Source: Nymphaea colorata
Taxonomy: Eukaryota; Streptophyta; Magnoliopsida; Nymphaeales; Nymphaeaceae
Length of the DNA stretch: 64,000 bases
Assembly: GCF_008831285.2 (NCBI RefSeq)
Contig: NC_045146.1
Coordinates: 1,178,001-1,242,000 of the forward strand
Direction: 5' to 3'
Shown here piece after piece: positions 63,801 through 64,000 of the stretch; positions within the stretch are counted from its first letter, which is position 1, and every line of letters starts with the position of its first letter. The notes below the pieces were generated by a model. That model ran no database searches, was not told the origin of the DNA, and worked only from the letters and a program-made list of their open reading frames with translations. The position numbers were made by a program, and so were the translations under genes.

Positions 63801-63864
63801 AGGCATCCTATTAGAATATACATCAAAACATGCAACTGAAAGATGTTGAATGCACGTCCCAACC
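37766..63864 (-). CDS. GMI1: GMI1-like protein (SMCHD1-type, SMC flexible-hinge), C-terminal 13 exons; partial
   Basis: Exons: 63864-63687, 63604-63502, 63409-63312, 62682-62584, 52120-52054, 48395-48322, 48247-47981, 47873-47724, 40912-40798, 40502-40295, 40186-39995, 38901-38587 and 38018-37766. All splice phases agree and give 705 residues plus stop; the N-terminal GHKL ATPase part lies right of the window. GMI1 is induced by DNA damage and acts in somatic homologous recombination and double-strand-break repair in the nucleus. Landmarks: [75 protein letters not shown], coiled coil [22 protein letters not shown] hinge [65 protein letters not shown] and [10 protein letters not shown], then a helical tail [16 protein letters not shown]. 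Two introns are very long (10.5 kb and 6.8 kb) because of transposons. All donors visible here are GT. Confidence 0.88.
38980..38998. repeat. Short (ATT)n run in a GMI1 intron
   Basis: About six ATT units followed by T-rich sequence; intron 38902-39994 otherwise has no feature except a TA patch at 39693-39708. Confidence 0.85.
41850..43260. repeat. A/T-rich repeat cluster in the 6.8-kb GMI1 intron
   Basis: Two copies of CCGTATTATACCCGAGAAA (about 42151 and 42572), followed by CTTGCTGTTTAAAAC and CGTTGCCGTATAAAAC respectively, and repeated CACGTTTTTT/AAAAACG motifs in both orientations. The end near 43230-43250 (CGATATTTGTGACAATACC) matches the repeat in KELP intron 1. Probably nested MITEs; no coding. 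Confidence 0.5.
43261..45204. other. GMI1 intron DNA, unassigned
   Basis: Between 43440 and 44060 the sequence has moderate complexity with polymerase II terminator-like, LTR-like wording (GCTTTGGGTGTTTGGCAAGC and then CACCCTTGTAAGTAAAAGTC), possibly a retrotransposon remnant. No protein motif was found in any frame. The rest shows nothing definite. Confidence 0.3.
45205..45850. mobile_element. AGGC-type MITE-like repeat, copy 2
   Basis: Left end contains CACCCAGGCAGGGCCTAACG and CCTAGGCAGGCCTAGGC; right end contains CTAGGCGAGTTGGTGCCTAGG and GATCTAGGCGAGGCC. The A/T-rich centre has repeated TACACAACAATATATACTCAA units (about 45590-45650). Ends not exactly resolved. Confidence 0.5.
46070..46735. 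mobile_element. GGTACC/GGTACG MITE-like repeat, copy 2
   Basis: Left end GGGCCGGTACGGGTACCGG and CAGGTACGG; right end ACCGTACTGTACCGGGTCGG in opposite orientation. A (TA)n run lies at 46143-46176. Same style as 5546-6787. Sits in the long GMI1 intron. Confidence 0.5.
46736..47723. other. GMI1 intron DNA, no feature
   Basis: A/T-rich, only short frames without domains. Confidence 0.4.
48474..48623. repeat. 75-bp tandem repeat (two full copies) in a GMI1 intron
   Basis: CAACCAAGTATG starts at 48474 and 48549, and a third CAACCAAGT starts at 48624; each unit contains TTCTAATAAAACATAAACTG. Few differences between copies. Confidence 0.9.
48733..48836. repeat. Compound low-complexity tract: CT, poly-C, then (TA)n
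   Basis: CT repeats, about 18 C-rich bases (with one A), then roughly 68 bp of TA with one GA interruption. Such a run is length-variable and hard to assemble. Confidence 0.95.
48850..49075. repeat. Small foldback/MITE-like block with ACCAGG hairpins
   Basis: Stem 48921-48931 (CAAAAACCAGG) pairs perfectly with 48948-48958 (CCTGGTTTTTG). ACCAGGTTTT recurs at about 48981 and 49019. The right side GGGTTTATCCAAACGCCACC is of a type found at MITE ends. Limits tentative. Confidence 0.5.
49745..50665. mobile_element. AGGC-type MITE-like repeat, copy 3, carrying a plastid trnF fragment
   Basis: Left end GTCGCTAGGTGCAGCCCATG and GCCTAGAGCCTAGGCGC; right end CCTAGGCATAACTAAGC, CTTAGGCGATGCAGG and ACACCTAGGTGCAC. 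A TGTATG motif at 49734-49739 and TGTATGTA at 50658-50665 may be remnants of an 8-bp duplication. The centre contains the trnF piece at 50022-50088. Non-coding. Confidence 0.5.
50022..50088 (+). pseudogene. trnF-GAA: Nuclear copy of chloroplast trnF-GAA, 5' end missing
   Basis: The stretch GGTAGAGCAGAGGACTGAAA followed by ATCCTCGTGTCACCAGT and ATCTGGTTCCTGGCA matches chloroplast tRNA-Phe(GAA) as I know it. It retains D arm, anticodon arm (ACTGAAAAT, anticodon GAA), variable region, T stem and 3' acceptor strand. The 5' acceptor strand (GCCGGG) is replaced by GACTAA-like sequence, and the T loop TTCAAAT has become TGCCAAT, so no functional cloverleaf is possible. Confidence 0.88.
50666..52053. 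other. GMI1 intron DNA, no feature
   Basis: Short frames only, with no domain. The frame at 50764-51126 overlaps a minus frame and looks incidental. Confidence 0.4.
52887..53052 (+). repeat. 5' LTR (166 bp) of the Copia element
   Basis: Begins TGTTAAGATG, ends ATTATCA. Holds a TATA box (CTATATAAAG at 52988) that would place the RNA start in the last third of the LTR. Confidence 0.93.
53560..57778 (+). pseudogene. Copia gag-pol, interrupted by one frameshift at a G8 run
   Basis: The first frame runs from ATG 53560 to 56742; the second frame carries on to the stop at 57776-57778. Features in order: gag UBN2-type region (about residues 25-220), zinc knuckle [14 protein letters not shown], protease [10 protein letters not shown], pre-integrase zinc site (H..H..CESC), integrase core with [16 protein letters not shown] and [10 protein letters not shown], reverse transcriptase with [44 protein letters not shown], and RNase H with [18 protein letters not shown] and [11 protein letters not shown]. 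The frame changes at about 56644-56651, in GGGGGGGG. Copia elements use a single frame here, so this is a homopolymer length error by mutation or sequencing rather than a normal signal. Confidence 0.93.
57786..57999 (+). repeat. 3' LTR of the Copia element, with a 49-bp extra tail
   Basis: 57786-57950 corresponds to the whole 5' LTR (165 bp, ends TTATCA). It is followed by GTGTATGTGA and then a 39-bp second copy of the LTR end (TCGAGGTTAATC...ATTATCA, 57961-57999) that matches the 5' LTR end exactly by eye. The target duplication lies after this tail. Confidence 0.9.
58005..58924. other. GMI1 intron DNA between two Copia elements
   Basis: A/T-rich. At 58440-58760 there are repeated GGATCC/ATCCAA-type words like those at 29690-30130, probably a decayed dispersed repeat. 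No coding. Confidence 0.4.
58925..62106 (-). mobile_element. Second Copia element (minus), internally deleted and 3'-truncated
   Basis: Read on the minus strand: LTR end near 61858 followed by a primer site TGGTATCAGAGCC (61857-61845), a gag start [16 protein letters not shown] (about 61122), joined within about 30 codons to the integrase C-terminal part ([28 protein letters not shown]), then reverse transcriptase in several frames ([46 protein letters not shown]) and RNase H ([20 protein letters not shown]), ending near 58925. No 3' LTR was found. Stops and frameshifts at several sites (59440, 60115, 60589). The 5' LTR probably spans about 61858-62106, its start TGTTGACATATG being an inference. 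Confidence 0.85.
61123..61845. other. GC-rich leader of the minus-strand Copia element
   Basis: Lies between primer site and gag start. It gives long overlapping open frames on both strands through high GC content only; none has a domain. Confidence 0.6.
62107..62583. other. GMI1 intron DNA next to exon 62584-62682
   Basis: A/T-rich, no feature. Confidence 0.4.
62683..63311. other. GMI1 intron, no feature
   Basis: Ordinary A/T-rich intron with poly-A/T tracts (63090, 63272). Confidence 0.6.
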
Positions 63865-64000
63865 CTGCAGATGGAAAAATGTGTAAGTGACAGCAATATA
63901 CGTAGATGTTAACCAAGGAAAGTTATGAAAACAGAAGATCAACAATGAACATGTCGGGAAAAATTTCTTCCAAATGATAGGACTATCTTGAGGCTCATGT
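63865..64000. other. Edge of window, intron or unassigned exon of GMI1
   Basis: The exon at 63864 needs an upstream exon ending in phase 2. I could not decide whether 63910-64000 contains it. Confidence 0.4.

Overview
This is plant nuclear DNA: multi-exon genes with GT-AG (and a few GC-AG) introns, a plastid-targeted protein, plant-only families (KELP, DMS3, GMI1, WRC-domain and Agenet proteins), and a dense load of plant transposons. The sequence does not settle the species. Long TE-filled introns and sparse genes suggest a seed plant with a medium to large genome.

Layout. 0-2.1 kb: first exon of a WRC-domain JmjC-type gene (minus), running off the left edge. 2.1-8.7 kb: repeats, including a non-autonomous hAT element with an exact 8-bp target duplication. 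8.8-11.6 kb: Agenet/Tudor gene (minus). 12.75 kb: nuclear tRNA-Gln(CTG) with its 3' half duplicated in tandem. 13.5-15.6 kb: small chloroplast CxxC protein (plus). 17.06-17.47 kb: 131-bp tandem repeats. 18.3-21.8 kb: KELP/PC4 transcriptional coactivator (plus), with a GC-AG intron. 24.1-29.0 kb: complete DMS3 gene (minus, 8 exons, 433 aa). 29-37.7 kb: LINE relic, a MITE-like element and a large inverted repeat. 37.8-64 kb: the 3' part (13 exons) of a GMI1-like, SMCHD1-type gene (minus), continuing off the right edge. Its introns hold a nearly intact Copia element (52.9-58.0 kb), a second broken Copia element (58.9-62.1 kb), several MITE-like repeats and a fragment of chloroplast trnF.

Functional theme. 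Four genes belong to chromatin-linked families: a JmjC/WRC-type protein, an Agenet protein of the IDM1-like type, DMS3 (RNA-directed DNA methylation) and GMI1 (SMC-hinge ATPase of DNA repair). KELP is a transcription coactivator. The main observation is that DMS3 lies directly downstream of the GMI1-like gene on the same strand, and that five intron positions and phases, plus two exon lengths (115 and 192 nt), are the same in DMS3 and in the coiled-coil/hinge part of GMI1. This reads as a preserved record of DMS3 arising by partial tandem duplication of a GMI1-type gene.

Exon boundaries were derived by eye from splice signals, reading-frame phase and family similarity. No alignment or database search was run.
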